Under the pieces are notes generated by a model, which had not been told where the DNA came from, searched no databases, and worked only from the letters and a program-made list of their open reading frames with translations. Below are positions 1 through 7,912 of a stretch of 64,000 nucleotides of DNA, one piece after another (position 1 is the first letter of the stretch; every line of letters starts with the position of its first letter). The translations under genes and the position numbers were made by a program. Source of the stretch: Lysinibacillus_B sp050613145 (GTDB lineage: Bacteria; Bacillota; Bacilli; Bacillales_A; Planococcaceae); the NCBI RefSeq assembly GCF_050613145.1, contig NZ_CP192507.1, positions 3,410,001 through 3,474,000 on the forward strand, read 5' to 3'.

Positions 1-166
1 GTGGTGGAATATCATAATCATCGCGCAGTCGACCAGATGAGCCACCGTCATCCGCTACAGTGACAATGGCCGTAATATCAAATTGATGTGTTTTTAAACC
101 GCGTAGCACCGTTGAAAGTCCTGTACCTCCACCGATTACGACAATACGCTTCTTCTTTTTTCGCAT
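1..166 (-). CDS. yvcK: YvcK/CofD-family gluconeogenesis factor, N-terminal part only
   Basis: The reading frame starts at an ATG at 166 and runs off the left edge of the window after 55 codons. The visible protein begins MRKKKKRIVVIGGGTGLSTV, followed by a TVADDGGSSGRLR stretch. The GGGTG nucleotide-binding loop and the DDGGSSG motif are typical of the YvcK/CofD-like family, which in B. subtilis is needed for growth on gluconeogenic carbon sources and for correct cell shape. It lies 33 bases downstream of rapZ on the same strand, the order seen in B. subtilis (yvcI-yvcJ-yvcK). The C-terminal portion cannot be assessed. Confidence 0.93.
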   Translation of the reverse strand, partial: MRKKKKRIVVIGGGTGLSTVLRGLKTHQFDITAIVTVADDGGSSGRLRDDYDIPP

Positions 167-199
167 TACATCACCCTTTCATCTTAATAGTTTATGCGG

Positions 200-1090
200 C
201 TATTCCTTTTTATAACTATGTTGAATATCTCGGTGTGTAATCACTGTCTGTTCTGTATGCCCCAGTAATTTCCCAAAGTATTCTGCTAGTGTAACAGAGC
301 GATGTTGACCGCCAGTACAACCAAATGCAATGACTAGCTGGGACTTTCCTTCCACTTTATAATGCGGAATCATAAATTGGAATAAGTCTGTTAGCTTTGC
401 AATAAGTGCTTGTGTTTCATCTGTCGCCAAAACATAGGAAGATACTTCCGTCTGTAAACCTGTTTTATGTCGAAGCTCTTCCACATAGTAAGGATTTTTT
501 AGAAAGCGTACATCAAAGACAAGGTCGGCATCGATTGGCATGCCGTGTTTAAAGCCGAATGACATCACATTAACCGAAAACATTGGCGTGCTTGTATGAG
601 AAAATTCCAAAGCAATGCGCTCCCGAAGTTCACGTGGTTTCATTTTAGAAGTATTAAAGACTGTTTTTGCTCGTCCCTTTACTTCCCCTAACATATCACG
701 CTCTTGGTTAATCCCTGTAAGCGGTAAGCCAATCGGCGCTAATGGATGCGAACGACGAGACTCTTTATAACGACGTACTAGTGTTTCATCATCCGCATCT
801 AAAAACAGAATATGTGGCGTAATATCTTCTTCTCTTTCGAGTGCATCTAGCGCATCTACCATGGAGTCAAAAAACTCACGACCGCGTAAATCCATTACAA
901 CCGCAATGCGTGAAATCTTTTTATCTGAATTTCTCATTAATGCTAAAAACGTCGTTAATAATTCAGGAGGTAAATTATCTACACAGTAGTAACCTAAATC
1001 TTCAAAGCTTTGTACCGCAACCGTTTTCCCCGCTCCAGACATCCCTGTAATAATAACTAATTCATGTGTATAGTGCTGATGATTGCCCAC
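200..1090 (-). CDS. rapZ: RapZ/YvcJ family nucleotide-binding protein
   Basis: This 296-residue protein has the family's usual length. A Walker A loop, GMSGAGKT, lies near residues 16-23 and is followed by the DNLPPELL motif. The C-terminal domain carries the conserved GCTGGQHRSV signature. The family binds ATP/GTP. Its E. coli member is an RNA-binding adaptor controlling glmS mRNA turnover, whereas YvcJ of B. subtilis influences competence, so the exact role here is inferred only from family. It sits between the Nudix gene and yvcK in the conserved yvc cluster, 21 bases after the Nudix stop, and is probably co-transcribed with both. Confidence 0.95.
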   Translation of the reverse strand: MGNHQHYTHELVIITGMSGAGKTVAVQSFEDLGYYCVDNLPPELLTTFLALMRNSDKKISRIAVVMDLRGREFFDSMVDALDALEREEDITPHILFLDADDETLVRRYKESRRSHPLAPIGLPLTGINQERDMLGEVKGRAKTVFNTSKMKPRELRERIALEFSHTSTPMFSVNVMSFGFKHGMPIDADLVFDVRFLKNPYYVEELRHKTGLQTEVSSYVLATDETQALIAKLTDLFQFMIPHYKVEGKSQLVIAFGCTGGQHRSVTLAEYFGKLLGHTEQTVITHRDIQHSYKKE

Positions 1091-1111
1091 GTTTTCTTCT
1101 CTCCTCTTTTA

Positions 1112-1576
1112 CTATTCCATTGACGACTGAATCTTTTCGCTAATTAGCTCAAAATCCTCTGTATACTCAAACGTACCATATTGGATTCCTTTTTGATAAG
1201 CTGCAAATAATAAATTCGTTCGATCTCCTTGTGCCATCGGAAGCGTTTCTAAGCTTTCGATTGAGTGCCAGTCAAGTTTACCTTCACGCGTTTCTTTAAA
1301 AATTGTCCCTTCTACTTTTGTCGCTATAAATGTGTACAGCATCCATTCATCCACAACGCGTTCATTGTTTTTAATGACCATTGTATAGACGCCTTTTAAA
1401 TGCACATCATGAGGTGTTACATTTGTTTCCTCTTGAAATTCACGAATAGCCGCTTCATAGATAGATTCTCCGCTTTCCATTTTGCCACCAGGGGCCACAT
1501 ACCAACCACGTCTCGGCTTTTGTAATAGTAAAACTTCATTCCCTTGTATAGCTAATAAATTTGCGATTCTTTGCAT
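1112..1576 (-). CDS. yvcI: Nudix hydrolase (YvcI-like, MutT/8-oxo-dGTP diphosphatase family)
   Basis: A 154-residue Nudix protein. The Nudix box begins at GGKMESGESIYEAAIREF and continues with QEETNV, giving the expected G-x5-E-x7-RE-x2-EE-x-G-type metal-binding helix near residues 30-53. Family members hydrolyse nucleoside diphosphates linked to another group. The substrate cannot be read from the sequence, and 8-oxo-dGTP is only one possibility. Its position upstream of rapZ and yvcK matches yvcI in B. subtilis. It is followed directly by rapZ. Confidence 0.9.
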   Translation of the reverse strand: MQRIANLLAIQGNEVLLLQKPRRGWYVAPGGKMESGESIYEAAIREFQEETNVTPHDVHLKGVYTMVIKNNERVVDEWMLYTFIATKVEGTIFKETREGKLDWHSIESLETLPMAQGDRTNLLFAAYQKGIQYGTFEYTEDFELISEKIQSSME

Positions 1577-1640
1577 TGGCTAACACCTCTAATCTTCTTG
1601 ATCTTTTCTCCATTATAACGTGCCTTTAATGTACACACAA

Positions 1641-1681
1641 AAAAGAGGTTGTTTTTCGGGCTCTTGCCGTTCAAACAACCT
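1641..1681 (-). terminator. Rho-independent terminator, minus strand
   Basis: On the minus strand the stem AGGTTGTTT / AAACAACCT encloses a GC-containing loop and is followed by CTCTTTTTTG. It lies downstream of trxB and upstream of the Nudix gene, so it probably ends trxB transcription. The mobile element at 1809-2015 now separates it from the trxB stop. Confidence 0.7.
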
Positions 1682-1808
1682 AAAAAGATATAAAAGGGGA
1701 ATAAAACAATTATGAAAAACAACTGTGGTAAGCAGTTTTTACATTTTCTATTATATCCCTTATTTGTTTCGTAAAAGTTACAATACTATTAAGGTATCGT
1801 TAATTTAT

Positions 1809-2015
1809 AGGATCTTTACCAAAACGTGTACTTGACCGCACATTCCGTTACGGGCGGACGCTTTCCGCGGGCGAGGTCGAGCCTCCTCGTCACTCATGCT
1901 TCGCTCCTGCGGGGTCTCAACTTTCTCGCTTTTCCCGCTGGAGTCGCCGCCCTTCACTCCATGTGCTTTTAGAATTCTAAATTTTTTAATCAAGAACATA
2001 TTTTAGTATTGAACC
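1809..2015. repeat. MITE-like non-coding element, family 2, copy A
   Basis: A GC-rich about 0.2 kb block directly after trxB that closely matches 27182-27417. Its core reads through GGGCGGACGCTTTCCGCGGG to CCCGCTGGAGTCGCCGCCC. Its ends are imperfect inverted repeats: the reverse complement of CCAAAACGTGTACTTGA matches TCAAGAACATATTTTAG at 13 of 17 positions. The 7-base word AATTTAT occurs at 1802-1808 and 2016-2022, a possible target duplication, and the right copy covers the trxB stop codon. No credible protein is encoded. Boundaries are estimated from comparing the two copies. Confidence 0.75.
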
Positions 2016-2018
2016 AAT

Positions 2019-2963
2019 TTATCCGTTCAACTTCTCTTTTAATTCTTCTACATAGTGCTGAGCTGCTTGCGCTGCAATACTGCCATCACCTGTAGCTGTC
2101 ACGATTTGACGTAACATTTTATCACGAACATCCCCTGCTGCAAAGATGCCAGGCACGACTGTCTCCATTTTGTCATTCGTTACGATATAGCCGTTTTCAT
2201 TTAAAATATTTAAATTTGCAAATGGGGCTGTTAATGGCACCATACCGATGTAAACGAATACGCCGTCTGTTTTAAATTCAGATTCGGAACCATCTACTGT
2301 AGATACAAGTGTAACGCGACCTACTTTGCCATCTACTTCGTGAATTTCTTTTACTGTTGCATTCCAAATAAAGTCAATTTTTTCATTTGCAAATGCGCGA
2401 TCTTGTAAGATTTTTTGTGCACGTAACTTATCGCGTCGGTGAACAATCGTTACTTTTTCAGCAAAACGTGTTAAGTACACACCTTCTTCTACCGCTGAGT
2501 CGCCACCACCTACTACGACTAATTCTTTTCCTTTAAAGAATGCACCGTCACATACGGCACAATAGCTTACACCTCGGCCACCAAGCTCTTTTTCACCTGG
2601 AACACCCATCTTTTTATACTCTGCACCTGTTGAAATAATGATGGCACGTGCTTTGTATTGTTTTTTACCAACAATAAGTGTTTTATATTCTTCACCATCA
2701 ATAATTTCCGATACATCACCGTAAGCATACTCAGCACCGAATTTTTTCGCGTGTTCAAACATTTTTGTTGAAAGCTCTGGTCCTAAAATTGTATCAAAAC
2801 CAGGGTAGTTTTCTACCTCTTCTGTGTTGGCCATTTGACCACCTGGAATGCCGCGCTCTAACATTAATGTAGAAAGATTCGCACGCGATGTATACACCGC
2901 CGCTGTTAATCCTGCAGGACCTGCACCAATAATTACTATGTCATAAATTTTTTCTTCTGCCAT
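2019..2963 (-). CDS. trxB: Thioredoxin-disulfide reductase
   Basis: A 314-residue low-molecular-weight thioredoxin reductase, which transfers electrons from NADPH through FAD to thioredoxin in the cytoplasm. Visible motifs are the N-terminal FAD loop GAGPAGL, the redox-active CAVC pair near residue 135, the NADPH-binding GGGDSAVEE and the C-terminal FAD-binding segment FAAGDVRDK. An AGGAGG-type ribosome site precedes the ATG. It is the expected neighbour of yvcI and yvcD in Bacillus-type gene order. The stop codon now falls in the short direct repeat flanking the element at 1809-2015, suggesting the element landed at the very end of the gene. Confidence 0.97.
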   Translation of the reverse strand: MAEEKIYDIVIIGAGPAGLTAAVYTSRANLSTLMLERGIPGGQMANTEEVENYPGFDTILGPELSTKMFEHAKKFGAEYAYGDVSEIIDGEEYKTLIVGKKQYKARAIIISTGAEYKKMGVPGEKELGGRGVSYCAVCDGAFFKGKELVVVGGGDSAVEEGVYLTRFAEKVTIVHRRDKLRAQKILQDRAFANEKIDFIWNATVKEIHEVDGKVGRVTLVSTVDGSESEFKTDGVFVYIGMVPLTAPFANLNILNENGYIVTNDKMETVVPGIFAAGDVRDKMLRQIVTATGDGSIAAQAAQHYVEELKEKLNG

Positions 2964-3041
2964 TTTAAAAGACCTCCTCTACCACTTCTCACATTTATAT
3001 CGTATGCGATATTTTTAATCGTTTCAATAAATATGCTTATA

Positions 3042-3529
3042 CTCTTAATGAGTAAAAATACCAGTATGAAAATAAAAAATATGAAACTAAAGCGTAATCG
3101 TAGCCTCCGCGCTTTGCCACAGCCTACACAGGAGCTAAAACAGGCATGGCCTGTTTGGATCTCCTGTTCCGGCTCCTGTGGCTATGGCGCGCTACGGCAA
3201 AAGTGAATACTTCTGGATGTGCTAGAAAAATATTTCTCTTATCTAAATGAAATCATTTTCTTTCCATTTGCACATTATAGTCTGTCTAACCTTTACTATA
3301 ATTAATAAGGATTTTTCATTATTTTTGAGCCACCAATTATTTTATTGAACAACAGTTGCTTGTAGTGGAGGCACGAGACTCCTACGGGAAAAGCGAGACA
3401 ATCAAGACCCCACAGGAGCGAAGCATGAGCGACGAGGAGGCTTGATGCTCGCCCGTGGAAAGCGAGTGCCGCAGCGGAAAGCAACGGTTACTAAAATGGT
3501 AATATATGTTTATTAATTTACTCGTTATT
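3042..3529 (-). repeat. Composite non-coding mobile-like element, family 1, copy B
   Basis: Compared with 39198-39893 and 45014-45572 this copy is inverted. Read on the minus strand it holds, in order: an AT-rich left end; a GC-rich module (CTCGCTTTCCACGGGC through CCCGTAGGAGTCTCG); an AT-rich centre with ATGATTTC and AGAGAAATATTTTTCTAG; and a second inverted-repeat module (CCATAGCCACAGGAGC to GCTCCTGTGTAGGCTGTGGC, enclosing AAACAGGC/GCCTGTTT). The flanks are TGCTTATA (3034-3041) and AGCTTATA (3530-3537), 7 of 8 identical, and the second overlaps the yvcD stop codon. No coding capacity is supported. Together with 2964-3041 it fills the gap between trxB and yvcD. Confidence 0.8.
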
Positions 3530-3532
3530 AGC

Positions 3533-5056
3533 TTATACGCTAGTTGGTACAAAATCCAGTAGTTCATCACAGTATTTTGTCAATGTTGCGACAGTAGTCT
3601 CATACTTCTCAGCAAATTGTTTTTTTGTTACTTTTTCATCCATCGCTGAATGGAACATATAATCGACTGCAGCGGCTAATGCTTTCACATTTCTAAACGG
3701 ATAATTTGCTTCAATGGCTAGTTCAAATAAAGCAAACCACAACTGTAAAACATGTGTTGCTTCTAAATGAATAGAGCCATATTTTTGTGTAATGAGTTCT
3801 GCTACTTCCATCGCCCGTAAAATAGGGAGCTCCCCTTTTCTTTTTGCGCTGAATTCATGACCAAGCGCATAGGCTAAACATAACTTTTCTACTTCATTAT
3901 AATTTGAGACATCAATCCATTTAGGGTGCGCAATAATTTCTTGTTTATGGGCAGAGCGCTTTAACAAGAAAAAGCCAAATAATCGTTCGGATGTAAAGTT
4001 GCTATTCACTTTATCAATAATAGTTTCACGACTATTTTCAAGTGAATTCCCTTTACTTTCATCATGTATCCAAGGTTCAAATCCTTCTTTCGTAGGATCT
4101 AGTTTGAGTAACTGCTCCCACGACTGCTTTGCTACATCCTCCTGGCCAGAGAAGTAAGCAGATTGTGCTAGCCAAAAATAAAAACCAGGATCTCCTTCAT
4201 AGCCCCGTTTGCTCATAGAACGTAACCATTTATACGCTATCTCATATTGCCCGATTAATGCTAATGTTGCACCAAGTTTATAGCGATTATCCCATTCATA
4301 TGGTTGAATCTTCGTTAAAATTTGTAACAGATCATTTAGCTCTTGTTCATTTTTCTGATAGTATGCAAATACAGCTAAATTACATAACGCATGTAAATTC
4401 CCATGATTTTCTCTTAATACATGATTTAATAATGCATGCGCTTCTTCAGCTTCACCAATATAGAAATAAGCCAGTGATAAATTGTTATACGCTGGCCAAG
4501 CATCTGGAAACTGCTCAATTAATTCCTCTAATACTTCAATAGCTTGAACAAAATCGCCCTTTTCCATTAGTCTTCTTGCTTTTTCTTGTGCAACCATTTT
4601 TTCAGCATCATGTTCTTCTAAATGTTCGAGCGTTTCTTTTTCTAGTTCCACAAAGTCTAAAATTTCATTCGCTTCCATGGCGTACATGCCTTGTGGTTCC
4701 ATATCTAAATACATCAATGCATATTTTTTAGCATCATGAACCATCCCTATACAGCCGGATACTTCCGCGAGCATGAACACAATTTCAGGCTCATTTGGAT
4801 CTAGATGATACGCGGTATGAATTAATTCATACGCATGTTCAAAATTTTGCAATTCCATTTCAAGCATGCCATATTGCATTAATATAAGCCCGTCATCCGG
4901 ACTGAGTTCTGCAGCACGTTGAATATATTTATACGCCTTATCTAATTGATCACGTTCTAAGGCTGTTAGTGCTTTTTGATAATAATAGTCACCGTTTGGA
5001 ATAAACGATACGACATTACTTTTTTTACTGATTTCACGTTTATTTTCCAACAACAT
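3533..5056 (-). CDS. yvcD: TPR-repeat protein, YvcD-like
   Basis: A protein of about 507 residues made of tandem tetratricopeptide repeats: A..LERDQLDKAYKYIQRAAEL near residue 35, then ALEVLEELIEQFPDAWPAYNNL and further helical pairs to about residue 330. A C-terminal segment looks helix-turn-helix-like (KKQFAEKYETTVATLTKYCD). TPR proteins act as scaffolds and the partner is unknown. It sits between hisIE and trxB as yvcD does in B. subtilis. The ATG lies only one or two bases from the GGAGGA ribosome site; the TTG at codon 2 or 3 (5053 or 5050) has better spacing and may be the true start. The element at 3042-3529 abuts its stop codon. Confidence 0.85.
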   Translation of the reverse strand: MLLENKREISKKSNVVSFIPNGDYYYQKALTALERDQLDKAYKYIQRAAELSPDDGLILMQYGMLEMELQNFEHAYELIHTAYHLDPNEPEIVFMLAEVSGCIGMVHDAKKYALMYLDMEPQGMYAMEANEILDFVELEKETLEHLEEHDAEKMVAQEKARRLMEKGDFVQAIEVLEELIEQFPDAWPAYNNLSLAYFYIGEAEEAHALLNHVLRENHGNLHALCNLAVFAYYQKNEQELNDLLQILTKIQPYEWDNRYKLGATLALIGQYEIAYKWLRSMSKRGYEGDPGFYFWLAQSAYFSGQEDVAKQSWEQLLKLDPTKEGFEPWIHDESKGNSLENSRETIIDKVNSNFTSERLFGFFLLKRSAHKQEIIAHPKWIDVSNYNEVEKLCLAYALGHEFSAKRKGELPILRAMEVAELITQKYGSIHLEATHVLQLWFALFELAIEANYPFRNVKALAAAVDYMFHSAMDEKVTKKQFAEKYETTVATLTKYCDELLDFVPTSV

Positions 5057-5078
5057 TTCCTCCGAAACATAAAATAAG

Positions 5079-5100
5079 GAACGTCTGACACGTTCCTCAT
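5079..5100 (-). terminator. Hairpin between hisIE and yvcD
   Basis: A short inverted repeat, AGGAACGT / ACGTTCCT, around a 5-base loop, followed on the minus strand by TATTTTATG just ahead of the yvcD ribosome site. It could end the his transcript or act in the yvcD leader. The T-run is weak. Confidence 0.45.
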
Positions 5101-5184
5101 AGTTGTTCTCTATTATAGCACAAACAGTTTAAAAAGCGGCTACTTCTGCCTTTATGTTCTAATTTTTTATATTGTAACGACTAA

Positions 5185-5285
5185 CACCTTTTGACGCAGA
5201 AAAAAAGCGTTACCTGCTTTTATTTTTCCCTTCATGACGTTTTTGAAGTACTGCTAATACTTCATATACATCTATCTTTTGCGTC
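5185..5285 (-). pseudogene. Duplicated 3' end of hisIE (about 110-bp tandem duplication)
   Basis: This stretch repeats the last about 65 bases of hisIE coding sequence and its downstream DNA (5296-5395) with an offset of about 111 bases. Both copies share GACGCAGAAAAAA, CTTCATGACGTTT and AATACTTCATATACATC. On the minus strand the extra copy still spells a diverged version of the C-terminal residues (VYEVLAVLQKRHEGKN) but has no start, so it is a coding relic. It lies immediately downstream of the intact stop codon. Confidence 0.8.
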
Positions 5286-5329
5286 TGACGGCTGTCGCCT
5301 TTCGACGCAGAAAAAAGCATTGCCTACTT

Positions 5330-5944
5330 TTACTTTTTCCCTTCATGACGTTTCTGAAGTACTTCTAATACTTCATATACATCGACCTTTTGCTCTTGTA
5401 GGAGGACTAGTAGGTGGTAAAGAAGATCGGCTGCTTCCCATTTTACTTCTTCTGTATCACGGTTTTTGGCCCCGATAACAACTTCTGTTGCTTCTTCACC
5501 GACTTTTTTACAAATTTTATCGATCCCTTTTTCGAATAAATATGTAGTGTATGCACCTTCTGGCATATCGATTTCACGTTGTTTAATGACTTCTACCAGT
5601 TGTGGTAAAATCGCTACTGAACCTGGACGTTCATTTTCTACAATCGCCTCAGTAAAGCAAGATGTTGTACCATTGTGGCATGCTGGACCAGCAGGAAGGA
5701 CTTCCACTACTAATGCATCTTGATCACAGTCTGCTTTAATTGAAATCACTTTTTGCGTGTTGCCACTTGTTGCCCCTTTATGCCAAAGCTCTTGACGCGA
5801 ACGAGAGTAAAACCATGTTTCACCCGTTTCGATTGTTTTTTGTAAAGACTCTTCATTCATATAGGCAACTGTTAGTACTTCTTTTGATTGTGCGTCTTGC
5901 ACAACCGCTGGGATTAACCCTTGTTCGTCAAATTTAACGTTCAT
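5330..5944 (-). CDS. hisI: Bifunctional phosphoribosyl-AMP cyclohydrolase / phosphoribosyl-ATP pyrophosphatase
   Basis: A 204-residue HisIE fusion performing the second and third steps of histidine synthesis. The N-terminal cyclohydrolase half carries TWFYSRSRQELWHKGATSGN and the metal-site residues in KADCDQDALV and GPACHNG.TSCF. The C-terminal pyrophosphatase half (from about residue 110) has the helical YLFEKGIDKICKKVGEEATE and DLLYHLLVLL segments. It is the last gene of the his operon, and its start codon overlaps the hisF stop by four bases. Its 3' end has been tandemly duplicated downstream. Confidence 0.96.
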   Translation of the reverse strand: MNVKFDEQGLIPAVVQDAQSKEVLTVAYMNEESLQKTIETGETWFYSRSRQELWHKGATSGNTQKVISIKADCDQDALVVEVLPAGPACHNGTTSCFTEAIVENERPGSVAILPQLVEVIKQREIDMPEGAYTTYLFEKGIDKICKKVGEEATEVVIGAKNRDTEEVKWEAADLLYHLLVLLQEQKVDVYEVLEVLQKRHEGKK

Positions 5945-6699
5945 CGCACGTGTACTCCTTTTTCTTTTAAGTAGCTTTTTACTTCTGCTACACTCGTTTC
6001 TTTATAATGGAAAATCGATGCCGCAAGTGCCGCGTCTGTATCCACATCTTGCAGTACTTCACGGAAATGTTCTGCATTTCCAGCACCACCACTGGCAATG
6101 ACTGGCACAGTAACTGCTTCTCGTACTGCTTTTGTTAAACCTAAATCAAAGCCGGATTTCTCACCATCTTGGTTCATGCTCGTTAGTAGAATTTCGCCAG
6201 CCCCTAAACGTACTGCTTCTTTCGCCCAGTCTACGGCTTTCCACTCTGTTTTATTACGACCACCATGTGTATATACCATCCATGTGCCATCTTCTTCAGA
6301 GTAGCGCGCATCAATCGCACAAACAATACATTGTGCACCAAAATAGTCAGAACCTTCTTTAATGAGTGCTGGACGCTCTAAAGCAGAAGTATTTACCGAT
6401 ACTTTATCTGCCCCTGCACGTAAAATACGTTTCATATCATCGAGTGTACGAATACCGCCACCTACTGTGAATGGGATGGCTAAAGCACTCGCTGTTTGGC
6501 GTACGACATCAACCATCGTTTCACGGCCTTCGTGAGATGCTGAAATATCTAAAAATACGAGCTCATCTGCACCTTGCTCATCATAAAATTTCGCGAGTTC
6601 CACTGGGTCACCTGCATCACGCAGCTCGACAAACTGTACCCCTTTCACAACACGACCTTCTTTTACATCAAGACACGGAATAATTCGTTTTGTTAACAT
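5941..6699 (-). CDS. hisF: Imidazole glycerol phosphate synthase cyclase subunit
   Basis: A (beta/alpha)8-barrel subunit that uses ammonia from HisH to make imidazole glycerol phosphate and AICAR. The start chosen is MLTKRIIPCLDV at 6699, which has a GGGGG ribosome site; a longer frame reaches 6726. The catalytic aspartates are visible in PCLDV (Asp11 type) and CAIDAR (Asp130 type), with phosphate-binding VGGGIRT and ASGGAG loops and the LRDAGDP segment distinguishing HisF from HisA. It follows hisH with a 7-base overlap, leaving no space for hisA, which usually lies between them. Confidence 0.97.
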   Translation of the reverse strand: MLTKRIIPCLDVKEGRVVKGVQFVELRDAGDPVELAKFYDEQGADELVFLDISASHEGRETMVDVVRQTASALAIPFTVGGGIRTLDDMKRILRAGADKVSVNTSALERPALIKEGSDYFGAQCIVCAIDARYSEEDGTWMVYTHGGRNKTEWKAVDWAKEAVRLGAGEILLTSMNQDGEKSGFDLGLTKAVREAVTVPVIASGGAGNAEHFREVLQDVDTDAALAASIFHYKETSVAEVKSYLKEKGVHVR

Positions 6700-7313
6700 A
6701 CTGTCGCCCCCACTTCTCGCAACCATTCACGTAGTAAAAACACACCAAATGGACCTGATTTTTCAGGGTGGAACTGCATACCTGTGAAATTACCACTTGC
6801 AACGATTCCTGGTACTTGTACCCCTTCATAGTCCGCTGAAGCAACAAGCTCTTCTTGTGCCATATTTGTAGCATAAAACGAGTGGACAAAATAAACATGG
6901 CGCTCACTCGGTAACGTTTTTCCTGTAAGCCACTCCGGCGTTTGAGCTAACACAAGCTCATTCCATCCCATATGTGGAATACGCGATACATTCGTAAAAC
7001 GTTTTATACTCCCTTTAAAGATGCCTAGACCTTTTGTTGGCGATACTTCTTCACTTTCCTCAAACATTAACTGCATCCCTAAACAAATACCTAAAAGCGG
7101 TTGCTTTGTTTCTTTAATGAAATGAATTAACCCTGTTTCTTCAAGACGTTTCATCGCATCTGGAAATGCACCGACACCAGGGAGTACAAGCGCATCTGCT
7201 GCACGCAGTGTTTCCATATCACTCGTTACAATAACCTCTGCATTTAAACGTTTTAATGCTTGTTCAACGCTGAACAAATTACCCATTCCATAATCAATCA
7301 CACCAATTTTCAC
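6693..7313 (-). CDS. hisH: Imidazole glycerol phosphate synthase glutaminase subunit
   Basis: A 206-residue class I glutamine amidotransferase that supplies ammonia to HisF. The opening MKIGVIDYGMGNL, the nucleophile motif LLGICLGMQLMFEESEE (Cys near residue 79) and the C-terminal GMQFHPEKSG with catalytic His/Glu are all present. It is one base from hisB and overlaps hisF, so it is translationally coupled within the his operon. Confidence 0.97.
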   Translation of the reverse strand: MKIGVIDYGMGNLFSVEQALKRLNAEVIVTSDMETLRAADALVLPGVGAFPDAMKRLEETGLIHFIKETKQPLLGICLGMQLMFEESEEVSPTKGLGIFKGSIKRFTNVSRIPHMGWNELVLAQTPEWLTGKTLPSERHVYFVHSFYATNMAQEELVASADYEGVQVPGIVASGNFTGMQFHPEKSGPFGVFLLREWLREVGATVC

Positions 7314-7314
7314 G

Positions 7315-7911
7315 TTACGTTAACAGTCCTTTCGTTGACGGTACACCTTTCACGCGTGGATCAATTTGTACTGCGTCATCAAGTGCTCGTGCTAATGCTT
7401 TAAAGATTGCTTCAATAATATGATGTGTATTTTGACCATAAGGAACAATAACATGTAAGTTAATACGTGCCTCTAGCGCAAACTTCCATAAAAATTCATG
7501 GACTAATTCTGTATCAAATGCACCTACTTTTGCATTCAATGTTGGCTCGATACGATATTCTAAATGCGGACGATTCGAACAATCAACTACGACATGTGCT
7601 AACGCATCATCCATCGGAACGAAAGCATTCCCGTATCGCTTAATCCCTTTTTTATCGCCTAGTGCCTCGCGGAATACTTGTCCAAGTACAATACCGATAT
7701 CTTCTGTTGTGTGATGATCATCAATCCAAGTATCACCATTCGCAATAATTTTCCCATCAAATAAACCATGCTTAATAAATAAATCAAGCATATGGTCCAT
7801 AAAACCGACGCCTGTTTGAATTTCTGCTTGACCTGAACCGTCTAAATTTAACTCTACCTCGATTTTTGTTTCATTCGTATTACGAGCGATTTTTGCAAAG
7901 CGTGCTCCCAT
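7315..7911 (-). CDS. hisB: Imidazoleglycerol-phosphate dehydratase
   Basis: A 198-residue monofunctional HisB from the ATG at 7911, which has an AGGAG ribosome site overlapping the end of hisD. A longer frame to 7947 lies within hisD and is unlikely. Metal-binding motifs are visible: GFMDHMLDLFIKHG and DDHHTTEDIGIVLG in the first half, then EFLWKFA and NTHHIIEAIFKALARAL in the second. It dehydrates imidazole glycerol phosphate to imidazole acetol phosphate. The hisD-hisB and hisB-hisH spacings are one base each. Confidence 0.96.
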   Translation of the reverse strand: MGARFAKIARNTNETKIEVELNLDGSGQAEIQTGVGFMDHMLDLFIKHGLFDGKIIANGDTWIDDHHTTEDIGIVLGQVFREALGDKKGIKRYGNAFVPMDDALAHVVVDCSNRPHLEYRIEPTLNAKVGAFDTELVHEFLWKFALEARINLHVIVPYGQNTHHIIEAIFKALARALDDAVQIDPRVKGVPSTKGLLT

Positions 7912-7912
7912 T

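Noticed and set aside
1805..1999. Open frame of 64 codons on the minus strand inside the repeat at 1809
   Set aside because: It is composed entirely of repeat sequence, has no ribosome site, and the sister copy at 27182 breaks the frame.
3302..3570. Two overlapping minus-strand frames of about 60 codons downstream of yvcD
   Set aside because: They lie across the element at 3042-3529 and the yvcD end and have no support as genes.
5191..5478. Plus-strand open frame of 95 codons across the hisIE 3' end
   Set aside because: It is antisense to hisIE and its tandem duplicate; the internal protein repeat just mirrors the DNA duplication.
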